Source: Mariniflexile sp044335535 (lineage in GTDB: Bacteria; Bacteroidota; Bacteroidia; Flavobacteriales; Flavobacteriaceae). From it: a stretch of DNA of 64,000 bases. The notes under the pieces were generated by a model. That model saw only the letters and a list, made by a program, of their open reading frames with translations. It ran no database searches and had not been told where the DNA came from. The position numbers and the translations under genes were made by a program. The stretch is from the NCBI RefSeq assembly GCF_044335535.1, contig NZ_JBIQVZ010000002.1, positions 682,001-746,000 on the forward strand, read 5' to 3'. Positions 35,074 to 43,738 of the stretch are shown here, one piece after another; within the stretch, counting starts at the first letter, position 1; each line of letters begins with the position of its first letter.

Positions 35074-35445
35074 ATGGCTTCAATAAAAAAATTAAAAAAT
35101 ATATCATTAATTGTATTTATAGTTATGATTATTCCTTATGGGAAATTAGAGATGTTAAATGGTTTTGTTATCATTGTAAATTTATTTTATTTTTTCAAAA
35201 TAAACTCGTTAACACTTTTAGATTATATTTTTTTAATATCTTGTTTTGCTGGGATCTACTTGTTTTATTTTAAAAAAAACTATTTTATAGTTATTGGATT
35301 TCTTCTAACTTATTTATGGCTTTTTTACAAAATAGATTATATAAATCTTAGAAACAGTTTACCTGTAAGTATTTCTCTTCTAATATACGTTTTAACATCA
35401 ATCTATACATCCTATAAAGTAATTTTGGATAACAAAAAAACATAA
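35074..35445 (+). CDS. Small four-helix membrane protein of unknown function
   Basis: A 123-residue very hydrophobic protein with four probable transmembrane segments (about 10-27, 30-48 with FYFF, 53-85 and 92-113), short loops and a basic N-terminus (MASIKKLKN). No family was recognised. It lies 26 nt after the lipoprotein and 15 nt before the M23-like gene, so the three are probably one operon. A role as membrane partner or protective protein for the neighbouring surface protein is possible but unsupported. Confidence 0.6.
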   Translation: MASIKKLKNISLIVFIVMIIPYGKLEMLNGFVIIVNLFYFFKINSLTLLDYIFLISCFAGIYLFYFKKNYFIVIGFLLTYLWLFYKIDYINLRNSLPVSISLLIYVLTSIYTSYKVILDNKKT

Positions 35446-35460
35446 CTTAAAAGTACCCAA

Positions 35461-36405
35461 ATGAAGAAAACCTTATGCATGACTATTTTTATCGCCTTAG
35501 GAATTAATTATATTCTTTTATCACAAAACGAAAATATTACAATTAATTTTAAAAGAAACCCAGATAACACTATAGATTTCTATTATGACAAAAAACTCCC
35601 CGGTAGTTTTTATTTAAATTTAAAGTTTAGCAATCTACAAAATTGTAATCGCTTTAGTTATAAAGGTGTTTTAAAAAATAATTCTGGAAGCCTTTTTAAA
35701 TTAAAACCTATAAACAATCAACAACCCATAATTTTTTCTTATAAATTTTCCTATATACGAGGAACTCCTAACCCAAAAGTAGACAGTTTATTTACTTATA
35801 GCTTGCCCTTTAAAAAAGAAAAAGCAGTAACCGTACTTGAAACTACTTTTTTAGGAGAAACTTATTTTGGAAGTAAAGCCCCTTCTAAATGGAAGTCTTA
35901 TGTTATTAATCGATCTTATACAGATACTGTATACAACATGAGAAAAGGGGTGGTTGTTGATATTATCAATGAATATCAAACTGACACTTTAGTGCCATAT
36001 GATTATAAAAGCAAAATGAACAGTATTCTAATAGAACATGAAGATGGCACTTTTGCTTCATATAAAGGTTTTAAAAAGAACACCTTTTTAGTTAAATTAG
36101 GCCAAACAGTATATCCACAGCACCAACTAGGGATTTTAGATATACTTAACAAAGATACTTATAGGTTATACTTTGACGTTTACTATCTAATTGACAAAAA
36201 CATTAACTCAAAACAAAAAGAAACACTAAAAGAACAAATGAGTTATGTTGAATATCTAACACCTTATTTCAATACTACAGATGGCGTTATGCAATTAAAA
36301 AACGGTACTAATTACATTGTAGATTTCAATAAAACCATCCTATTTAAAGAATTCACAAAAAGAGAAATTAAAAAATACGAGAAAAACCCCAATGAATTTG
36401 AATAG
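35461..36405 (+). CDS. Secreted M23/LytM-like protein lacking zinc ligands (probable pseudoenzyme)
   Basis: A 314-residue protein with a signal peptide (about 1-21, ending ILLSQ). Residues about 155-245 follow the M23 peptidase pattern: RKGVVVDI (normally the GVV strand), NSILIEHEDGTFASYKGF (normally V.I.H.DGT...YAHL), VKLGQTVYPQHQLGIL (normally V..GD.V..GQ.IG), and YRLYFDVYYL where active enzymes have HLHFDV. Thus R235 and Y237 stand where the HxH ligands should be and the first His/Asp motif is also missing. It probably binds rather than cuts peptidoglycan or a peptide. Third gene of the likely operon beginning at 33665. Confidence 0.6.
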   Translation: MKKTLCMTIFIALGINYILLSQNENITINFKRNPDNTIDFYYDKKLPGSFYLNLKFSNLQNCNRFSYKGVLKNNSGSLFKLKPINNQQPIIFSYKFSYIRGTPNPKVDSLFTYSLPFKKEKAVTVLETTFLGETYFGSKAPSKWKSYVINRSYTDTVYNMRKGVVVDIINEYQTDTLVPYDYKSKMNSILIEHEDGTFASYKGFKKNTFLVKLGQTVYPQHQLGILDILNKDTYRLYFDVYYLIDKNINSKQKETLKEQMSYVEYLTPYFNTTDGVMQLKNGTNYIVDFNKTILFKEFTKREIKKYEKNPNEFE

Positions 36406-36711
36406 AGAAAAACTCCGTCAACAAATTATTTATTTCAAAAACGCTCCAAAATGTTTTGACAAAAACTAACCTCGCTAAATTAACTATCTATATTGAGCAA
36501 GCTGTTGAAAACTCTAGAGAAAATCGTAGTGGTTTTGGAATTGAAATGGCATCACGAGGTTGTTTTAATTTACTTCGTATCGTTGGAACAAGTCCACAAC
36601 TTGGATGAAGCACATAACAATATTTCAGACCCTGATGGTATTTTCAATCAAGGGATTTATAACGCAAAAAAAATCATTTCAGTTCAAAAAACAAAAAGAG
36701 TGTCTGATTAG
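36392..36711 (+). pseudogene. Frameshifted remnant of an unidentified gene
   Basis: Three frames each carry protein-like pieces in order: MNLNREKLRQQIIYFKNAP (from 36392), then TIYIEQAVENSRENRSG and MASRGCFNLLRIVG in a second frame up to 36609, then DEAHNNISDPDGIFNQG and AKKIISVQK in a third frame up to 36711. Together they read like one broken coding sequence with two shifts. No family was recognised. The fragment lies in the 36406-36770 gap between the M23-like and M28 genes; nothing else is seen in that gap. Confidence 0.4.
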
Positions 36712-36776
36712 GCTAAATAACAAGTATAAAATGACTTCTTTTCAATAATTGTATAATTATAACCTTTATTATGCCC

Positions 36777-37712
36777 ATGAAAAACCTATTTCACACCTTG
36801 TTTTTAATAGTATCAATCTATGCTAATTCACAAACGAAACCCATAGATTCGCTTAAATTCATAAATCAAAATAGGATTAAAGAAGATTTAGTAAAAATCA
36901 CTCAAACACAAGAGAGTAGGAACTATCAAAATATAAAGACACTCAATGCCGTAGCAGATTATATTAAATCAGAACTAACAAAGGCCTGTGATTCTGTAAC
37001 TTTTCAACCCTATTTGGTAAATGGAAAAACATATAAAAATGTTATTGGTTCTATTGGTGTAGAACACAAAGAACGTATTATTATTGGGGCTCATTATGAT
37101 GTATGTGGTAATCAACAAGGGGCAGATGATAATGCTAGTGGCATAGTTGGACTACTTGAACTAGCTCGCCTGCTTTCAAAAGAAAAATTAAATTATAGGA
37201 TAGATTTTGTTGCATATACTCTAGAAGAGCCTCCTTTTTTTAGAACCAAACAAATGGGTAGCTACGTTCATGCTAGTTATTTACACAAAAATAACATTTC
37301 TGTTAGGGGGATGATTTGTCTAGAAATGATAGGCTTCTATAGTAATCAAAAAGACTCTCAAAGATACCCTTTACCAGAAATGCACTTAAAGTATGGTGAC
37401 ATTGCTGATTTTATCACGGTTGTTCAAAGTGAAAAAAGTGGAGAATTCGGCAAGCAAATTGAATTACTAATGAAAAAACAAAACACTATAAAGACTATAT
37501 CTTTTGAAGGCTCCAGTTTGGTAACTGGTGTAGATTTTTCTGATCATTTAAACTATTGGTTTTTTAATTACCCTGCCGTTATGATAACAAATACAGCTTT
37601 TTACAGAAATAAAAACTATCATACTAAAAACGACACCATAGAAACCTTAAATATTAATAAAATGAGTGCCGTGATAGAACAATTATATTTAACCATAAAG
37701 CAATTAAAATAA
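36777..37712 (+). CDS. Secreted M28-family metallopeptidase
   Basis: A zinc aminopeptidase-type protein of about 311 residues with a signal peptide (MKNLFHTLFLIVSIYANSQ). An ATG two codons upstream (36771) is an alternative start. Counting from that ATG, the co-catalytic zinc site is recognisable: H108 in IIIGAHYDV, the GADDNASG stretch (117-124), the general-base pair E152-E153 in YTLEEPPFF, E185 in CLEMIGFY, and a late His in NYHTKNDT. All are present, so it is probably active. It follows gene debris and is closed by the terminator at 37737. Confidence 0.88.
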   Translation: MKNLFHTLFLIVSIYANSQTKPIDSLKFINQNRIKEDLVKITQTQESRNYQNIKTLNAVADYIKSELTKACDSVTFQPYLVNGKTYKNVIGSIGVEHKERIIIGAHYDVCGNQQGADDNASGIVGLLELARLLSKEKLNYRIDFVAYTLEEPPFFRTKQMGSYVHASYLHKNNISVRGMICLEMIGFYSNQKDSQRYPLPEMHLKYGDIADFITVVQSEKSGEFGKQIELLMKKQNTIKTISFEGSSLVTGVDFSDHLNYWFFNYPAVMITNTAFYRNKNYHTKNDTIETLNINKMSAVIEQLYLTIKQLK

Positions 37713-37736
37713 TTTCTACACAAAATTATACAGCTT

Positions 37737-37766
37737 AAACGCTCCAAAAAATAATTTGGAGCGTTT
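37737..37766 (+). terminator. Terminator after the M28 peptidase gene
   Basis: A 12-bp perfect stem AAACGCTCCAAA (37737-37748) with TTTGGAGCGTTT (37755-37766), followed by three more T residues. Confidence 0.87.
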
Positions 37767-37826
37767 TTTGTACCAAAACAATTATAAGTTATAATTATCG
37801 TTATTTTTGTGACAAACTTTTAGAAC

Positions 37827-39989
37827 TTGAATAAACAAACTTTATATATCATACTGCTTCTTTGCTTATTTTCAACAGAGATTATTCATTCCCAAGAAAA
37901 GAAGAAAATTGAAATTGAATATGCTGGCAGGTTAACTATTGATGAAGAAAACTACCCCGGTGCGAAAGTTTTAACCCGAGACGAATCGCAACAAGTGCAT
38001 ATTATGCAGGGAAGCATAAATATGTGGAGCGATAAAGCCATTTATTACAGCGGTGAAAATTTTATTGAAGCCTACGGAAATGTGAAACTAATTCAAGCTG
38101 ACACCATTCACATGACTTCAAAATATGTTGAATACAGTGGGATCACTCAATTAGCTTTTGCCAGCGGTGATGTGGTTTTTAAAGATCCAAATTCAACCAT
38201 TACATCCGACACATTGTATTACGACCGTGTAAAACAACAAGCCTTTTATAAGAATGGTGGTACTGTAGTAATAGACACATCGGGAACTATTACCAGTAAA
38301 ATTGGTCGGAATTACATGCAACAAAAAAAATACCAATTTGTAGATGATGTGGTATTGGTTAATAAAGATGCCACCATCAATTCTAATTATTTCGATTTTT
38401 ATTCTGATACAGGTCATGCTTATATATTTGGGCCTTCAACCATAGTTACAGCCAAAAGTAATACTTATACCGAAAAAGGATTTTACGACACCAAAAACAA
38501 AAATGGCTATGCCGTAAAAAATTCTAAAATTCATTACAACGACCGTATTATAGAAGGTGATAGTTTGTATTTTGACGATACCATAAAATTTGCATCGGCA
38601 ACCAATAATATAAAAATAACCGATACTATAAACCATAGTATTGCAAAAGGGCATTACGCTGAGGTCTTCAAAGCCCAAGATTCGTTGTTCATTACAAAAC
38701 GTGCCTTAGTTGCAACCAAGCAAGAAAACGATTCCATCTACATGCATGCCGACAAAATAATGGTAACCGGCAAGCCAGAAAACCGTATTGTTAGAGCGTA
38801 TTACAATGCCAAAATTTATAAATCCGATTTAAGTGGAAAAGCAGATTCCATACATTCAAACCAAAAAACAGGTCTCACACAGCTCATAAATTTAAGTCGT
38901 TTATCGTCAACCGATGTGTTTTCAACCAAACGACGTCCCATTCTTTGGAATGTTGAAAACCAAATGACAGGTGATACCATTCATTTAATTTCAAATCCAA
39001 AAACCGAAAAATTAGACTCGCTGCTTGTGTTCAACAATGCGTTTATAATTAGTAAGGACACTATAAGTAAAACGGGATTTAATCAAATTTTCGGCATAAA
39101 ATTAACGGGGCTATTTAACGACGAAAACCAATTACGCAAAGTAGATATTGTAAAAAATGCCGAATCTGTTTTTTATACCAGAAACGACAAACAAGAACTT
39201 ATAGGCATAGACAAAGCCAAATCTGGAAGTATATCCATTGTTTTTGCCGATGGCGATATTGAAGAATACACCCGATACAACCAAGTTGATGGCAATTTAT
39301 ACCCAGAATCCAAATACCCAGAAAAAGAAAAACGCCTTAAAGGTTTTGATTGGCGCGAAGATGAACGTCCACTAAGCGTTGAAGATTTGTTTAAAGATGA
39401 CGAACCTTTGGTTTTACCCACTATAAAAGGTCTAGATGATTACATTCCACAAGATACTTTTTTTGATGAAGAACTTTTAGAACGCATTAAATTGGCTGGG
39501 CAAAATCATCAGAGGATTTTAACAGAAGCCTTATTAAGAGAAATAATAACTAAAGAAGATCCTAAAAATTATTTTCAAGTAATAATTAATGCTAAAGTGA
39601 AAAAAAATGACAACTTCCAATTGTTTTATACCAATGATATTTCAAAAAATTTTTCTGAAACTCAATCATTAATAAAAATAGTTATAGGTCAAGAAGAATT
39701 TCAAAATATAGAATTTCAAATACCAAATAAAGAATACCCAACCAACTTAAGAATTGACGTAGGTTCCAACAAAGATCAAAACCAGCTTAAAATTGATTCA
39801 ATCCTACTTAGATATGGGGGTTATGAAATTTTTATTCCAGAACATTTAATTCAAAAATATTTTAAGTATAACGATTATATTGATTTAAACAATTATACTT
39901 ATAATTTACATACTATAAATAAAAATTACGATCCTTTTTTTACTTGCACTGAGGATTTAATTACATTACTAAAAAAACTAAAAAAATGA
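37827..39989 (+). CDS. OstA-like (LptA/LptD-N-like) envelope protein with an extra C-terminal domain
   Basis: A 720-residue protein with a signal peptide (ending IIHSQEKKK) and a long series of OstA/LptA-type beta repeats (HIMQGSINMWSDKAIYY, AYGNVKLIQADTIHMTSKYV, FASGDVVFKDPNSTITSDT), as in lipopolysaccharide transport proteins. The start is TTG at 37827. The OstA-like part ends near residue 555-565 (FFDEELLERIKLAGQ). The last ~150 residues are different in character (NAKVKKNDNFQLFYTNDI, LRIDVGSNKDQNQLKI, HTINKNYDPFFT) and resemble a beta-sandwich found at the C-terminus of some Bacteroidota membrane glycosyltransferase-like proteins. This looks like a fusion near 39500. The transaminase gene follows after 47 nt. 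Confidence 0.85.
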   Translation: MNKQTLYIILLLCLFSTEIIHSQEKKKIEIEYAGRLTIDEENYPGAKVLTRDESQQVHIMQGSINMWSDKAIYYSGENFIEAYGNVKLIQADTIHMTSKYVEYSGITQLAFASGDVVFKDPNSTITSDTLYYDRVKQQAFYKNGGTVVIDTSGTITSKIGRNYMQQKKYQFVDDVVLVNKDATINSNYFDFYSDTGHAYIFGPSTIVTAKSNTYTEKGFYDTKNKNGYAVKNSKIHYNDRIIEGDSLYFDDTIKFASATNNIKITDTINHSIAKGHYAEVFKAQDSLFITKRALVATKQENDSIYMHADKIMVTGKPENRIVRAYYNAKIYKSDLSGKADSIHSNQKTGLTQLINLSRLSSTDVFSTKRRPILWNVENQMTGDTIHLISNPKTEKLDSLLVFNNAFIISKDTISKTGFNQIFGIKLTGLFNDENQLRKVDIVKNAESVFYTRNDKQELIGIDKAKSGSISIVFADGDIEEYTRYNQVDGNLYPESKYPEKEKRLKGFDWREDERPLSVEDLFKDDEPLVLPTIKGLDDYIPQDTFFDEELLERIKLAGQNHQRILTEALLREIITKEDPKNYFQVIINAKVKKNDNFQLFYTNDISKNFSETQSLIKIVIGQEEFQNIEFQIPNKEYPTNLRIDVGSNKDQNQLKIDSILLRYGGYEIFIPEHLIQKYFKYNDYIDLNNYTYNLHTINKNYDPFFTCTEDLITLLKKLKK

Positions 39990-40036
39990 AAATATTAAGC
40001 ATACATCCTTATTAATATTGCTTAAATTTCTCAGCT

Positions 40037-41212
40037 ATGCCTTCAGATTTCCTCAAATATCAAGCACAAACCTCACCACACCCATTAGCTATGGAGGTTT
40101 CCCATGCCAATGGGAGCTATATTTATGACACAAATAACAAAGCCTATTTAGATTTTGTTGCTGGTGTTTCGGCAACTCCTCTAGGTCATAACCACCCAAA
40201 AATAATCAGCGCCATTAAAGAGCAACTTGATAAGTATCTACACGTGATGGTTTATGGGGAGTATATTCAAAAACCTGCTGTAGAACTCGCTAAATTGTTG
40301 GCTAAAAACCTGCCCTACCCTTTAGAAAATACCTATTTGGTTAATTCCGGTACCGAAGCCATTGAAGGAGCTTTAAAATTAGCAAAACGCGCTACGGGCA
40401 GAAGTGAAATTATCTCGGCAAAAAATGCTTACCATGGTAATACGATGGGCTCGATGAGCGTTATGGGTTACGAAGAACGCAAACAAGCTTTTAGACCATT
40501 GTTGCCAGATGTTCGTTTTATCGCTTTCAATAATGAAGAGGATTTAAATCATATTACCACAAAAACCGCTGGGGTTATTTTAGAAACCATTCAAGGTGGT
40601 GCTGGCTTTATTGAACCCGAAAATGGGTATCTAGAAAAAGTTAGGAAACGCTGCGACGAAGTTGGTGCTCTTTTAATTTTAGATGAAATCCAACCAGGTA
40701 TTGGCAGAACAGGAAAACTTTTTGGATTTGAAAACTACAACTGTGTTCCAGACATTTTAGTTTTGGGCAAAGGCTTAGGTGGTGGTATGCCCATTGGTGC
40801 TTTCACAGCTTCCCGTAAGTTAATGAATTTGCTTCAAGACAACCCAAAACTAGGCCATATTACAACCTTTGGTGGGCATCCTGTTATTGCTGCATCTGCC
40901 CTTGCTACCTTAAAAGAAATAACAGAAAGCAATTTAATGGCACAAGCCTTAGAAAAAGAACAATTATTCCGTAAGCTTTTAGTACATCCATTAATTAAAG
41001 ATGTTCGAGGAAAAGGTCTCATGCTTGCCATTATAACCCCTTCAGCCGAGATAACAAACACCGTAATTTTGCAGTGTCAAGACAAAGGTTTGATACTCTT
41101 TTGGTTACTTTTCGAACCTAAAGCTATCAGAATTACACCACCGCTAACCATCTCAAATCATGAAATTATTGAAGGTTGTTCTATTATTATCGATATTTTA
41201 AACAAAATTTAA
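40037..41212 (+). CDS. Class III (ornithine/acetylornithine-like) aminotransferase
   Basis: A 391-residue PLP-dependent aminotransferase. Visible: VAGVSATPLGHNHPKI, the phosphate segment VNSGTEAIEGALKLAKRATG (about 102-121), LDEIQPGIGRTGKLF (about 215-229) and Schiff-base lysine K245 in LVLGKGLGGGMPIGAF. The C-terminal tail is ITPPLTISNHEI. It resembles the aspartate aminotransferase family annotations common in this gene order; the exact substrate cannot be read from the sequence. Distinct from the RocD at 9535. Confidence 0.88.
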   Translation: MPSDFLKYQAQTSPHPLAMEVSHANGSYIYDTNNKAYLDFVAGVSATPLGHNHPKIISAIKEQLDKYLHVMVYGEYIQKPAVELAKLLAKNLPYPLENTYLVNSGTEAIEGALKLAKRATGRSEIISAKNAYHGNTMGSMSVMGYEERKQAFRPLLPDVRFIAFNNEEDLNHITTKTAGVILETIQGGAGFIEPENGYLEKVRKRCDEVGALLILDEIQPGIGRTGKLFGFENYNCVPDILVLGKGLGGGMPIGAFTASRKLMNLLQDNPKLGHITTFGGHPVIAASALATLKEITESNLMAQALEKEQLFRKLLVHPLIKDVRGKGLMLAIITPSAEITNTVILQCQDKGLILFWLLFEPKAIRITPPLTISNHEIIEGCSIIIDILNKI

Positions 41213-41377
41213 CAACAAATAATTAATCACAACTAATTGATAATCAATAAATAACAATATTTTATTAGCACATAACCTACAACTGTTCATTACTTTGTTA
41301 AAAACATTTGATTATTACGACTAATAAAAAGAAATAGAACATTAAATTTAATCAAGTAGAACTTTACAAATGTGCTT

Positions 41378-42766
41378 ATGGAGTTTAGTCATGATGACAA
41401 TAACGATTTACCATTAACCAAGTTTGAATCGATGCTAAAAACAAACCATGTTTTATTCTTCGATTCCGAAGAATTTGAAAACATCATTCACCACTACCTT
41501 AATCAAGGTAAAATTGCTTTGGCCAAAAAGGCCATAAAATTAGGTTTAGACCAACACCCAACCTCAATTAATTTAAGACTTTTTAAAGTTGAGATTTATG
41601 TGTTTGAGGATAAACTTATTGAAGCAGACACGTTATTGAGTGAACTTTATAATTTAGACCCGATGAATGAAGAAATCTATATTCAAAAGGCTAATATTTT
41701 TTCCAAAAAGGATGACCACGAACAGGCTATTCAAGTATTAAAGAAAGCACTGGAACTTACTGATGATGTAGTCGATTTATACTCACTTATTGGAATGGAA
41801 TACTTGTTTTTGGATCAATTTGAAGAAGCCAAAGAATACTTCATGAAATGTTTAGAAGAAGATATAGAAGACTATTCGGCTCTATATAATATCATCTATT
41901 GTTTTGAATTTTTAAACCAAACGGAGGACGCTATCGAATACCTGAACGTATTCTTAGATAAAAACCCCTATTGTGAAGTGGCATGGCATCAGTTAGGAAA
42001 ACAATATTATACTCTTAAAAATTACAAAAAAGCATTAGCAGCATTTGATTTTGCTATCATTTCAGACGATACTTTTGTGGGTGCCTATATAGAACGAGGT
42101 AAAGTGCTAGAAAAACTAAAATGCTTTGAAGAAGCCATAGAAAACTATAGCATTACCTTAAAACTAGATGAACCAACATCGTTTGCACTATTACGAATTG
42201 GTTTCTGCTACGAAAAATTAAGGAATGATGATTTAGCAGTCCAATATTACTATAAAACAGTACACGAAGACCCTTTATTAGACAAAGGTTGGATTGCCAT
42301 AACACGTTATTACAACAGAAAGCGAAACTACCAAAAAGCGTTATACTATATTAATAAAGCCATTAATATTGATTCTGAAAATGTAACCTACTGGAAATTA
42401 TATTCTCAAATTAGCCAACGTCTAAACCTTTTTGAAGAAGCCGAACGCGGATTTAAAAAAACATTAGAGTTAGGTAATTATGAACTAAGCACGTGGTTGT
42501 CTCGTGGTGATTTATTAATTAAATTGGGCGAACCCGAAGCGGCAATTTTTAATTTTGAACAAGCTACTGAGTTTTATCCAGAAAATGCCGAATTAGAATA
42601 TCGTTTGGCTGGTTTGTATTTTTCTTTAAACGAAAACGATAAAGGAATATTTCATTTAAAAAACGGCTTAAGTTATAACGAGGAATATACTTTTATAATT
42701 GACGAACTATTCCCTGAAGTCGCCAATAAAATACTTGTTAAAAATTTACTAAAAACGAATCAATAG
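41378..42766 (+). CDS. Tetratricopeptide-repeat protein
   Basis: A soluble protein of about 462 residues. The start is placed at ATG 41378 (MEFSHDDNNDLPLTKFE); a GTG two codons upstream is also open. It is built from about ten TPR units, recognisable as repeated helix pairs (AKKAIKLGLDQHPTS, EQAIQVLKKALELTDD, EEAKEYFMKCLEEDIED, KKALAAFDFAI, QKALYYINKAINID, EEAERGFKKTLELG). No signal peptide. The protein is probably a scaffold or adaptor; partner unknown. It follows the aminotransferase by about 165 nt and precedes the DUF368 pair. Confidence 0.88.
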   Translation: MEFSHDDNNDLPLTKFESMLKTNHVLFFDSEEFENIIHHYLNQGKIALAKKAIKLGLDQHPTSINLRLFKVEIYVFEDKLIEADTLLSELYNLDPMNEEIYIQKANIFSKKDDHEQAIQVLKKALELTDDVVDLYSLIGMEYLFLDQFEEAKEYFMKCLEEDIEDYSALYNIIYCFEFLNQTEDAIEYLNVFLDKNPYCEVAWHQLGKQYYTLKNYKKALAAFDFAIISDDTFVGAYIERGKVLEKLKCFEEAIENYSITLKLDEPTSFALLRIGFCYEKLRNDDLAVQYYYKTVHEDPLLDKGWIAITRYYNRKRNYQKALYYINKAINIDSENVTYWKLYSQISQRLNLFEEAERGFKKTLELGNYELSTWLSRGDLLIKLGEPEAAIFNFEQATEFYPENAELEYRLAGLYFSLNENDKGIFHLKNGLSYNEEYTFIIDELFPEVANKILVKNLLKTNQ

Positions 42767-42817
42767 TCTAACGTCAAGCTAAAATCCATACCTTTGATTT
42801 AGCTTAAAAATCAAACT

Positions 42818-43738
42818 ATGCAAAGACGTATTAAAGACTATGCCATCATTTCTCTTAAAGGTTTAGCCATGGGTGCTGCCGATGCCGTTCCTGGTGTTTC
42901 GGGTGGTACTATTGCTTTTATTTCTGGTATTTATGAAGAATTGGTTTCTACCATAAGTAATGTGAATACATCACTTTTTAAAACCCTTTATAATAAAGGT
43001 CTTATAGCGTTTTGGAATCAAGCTAATGGAAATTTTGTTTTAGCACTGTTAAGCGGTATTATAATTAGTTATGTTTCATTTATGAAACTTGCTAAATATT
43101 TATTGGAAAACCACCCTGTATTAATTTGGTCATTTTTTTTTGGACTAATTATAGCTAGTATTTATTTTGTTGGCAAGCAGATCACAAAATGGAATTTGCC
43201 TGTTATTATTGCTTTTATTATTGGTGCAGGTATCGCCTTTTATATTACAATGCTTCCTGCACTTTCTACCAACAATAGTCCTTATTTTCTTTTTATTGCT
43301 GGTGCCATTGCTATTTGCGCCATGATTTTGCCGGGAATTTCTGGGTCTTTTATTTTAATAATTCTTGGAGCTTATAAAACTTTAAGTGATGCCATCCATG
43401 ATATCGATATAAAAAAAATAATACTTTTCGTTGCTGGTGCCATTATTGGTTTACTAAGTTTTAGCCATGTTTTAAAATGGCTTTTTAAACATTATTACAA
43501 TATCACTTTAGCATTACTTACTGGGTTTATTTTGGGATCGTTAAATAAGGTATGGCCATGGAAAGAAACTTTAACTTGGCATACTGATTCCAAGGGAATA
43601 AAAAGCCCCGTACTTCAAGAAAGTGTTTCTCCTTTTTCGTTTCAAGGAGATAGCATGCTTGTATTAGCATTAATATTAATGATTCTTGGATTTTTAACTA
43701 TTTTTATTCTTGAGAAAATAGATTCTAAAAAACAGTAA
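42818..43738 (+). CDS. DUF368-family polytopic membrane protein (first copy)
   Basis: A 306-residue inner-membrane protein with about eight hydrophobic segments. The family signature AMGAADAVPGVSGGTIAFI (about 17-35) and a second related motif ICAMILPGISGSFILIILGAY (about 167-187) are clear, an internal repeat typical of DUF368. Some members of the family are undecaprenyl phosphate flippases by recent work; that role may apply here but is not shown by the sequence. It overlaps the next DUF368 gene by one nucleotide. Confidence 0.9.
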   Translation: MQRRIKDYAIISLKGLAMGAADAVPGVSGGTIAFISGIYEELVSTISNVNTSLFKTLYNKGLIAFWNQANGNFVLALLSGIIISYVSFMKLAKYLLENHPVLIWSFFFGLIIASIYFVGKQITKWNLPVIIAFIIGAGIAFYITMLPALSTNNSPYFLFIAGAIAICAMILPGISGSFILIILGAYKTLSDAIHDIDIKKIILFVAGAIIGLLSFSHVLKWLFKHYYNITLALLTGFILGSLNKVWPWKETLTWHTDSKGIKSPVLQESVSPFSFQGDSMLVLALILMILGFLTIFILEKIDSKKQ

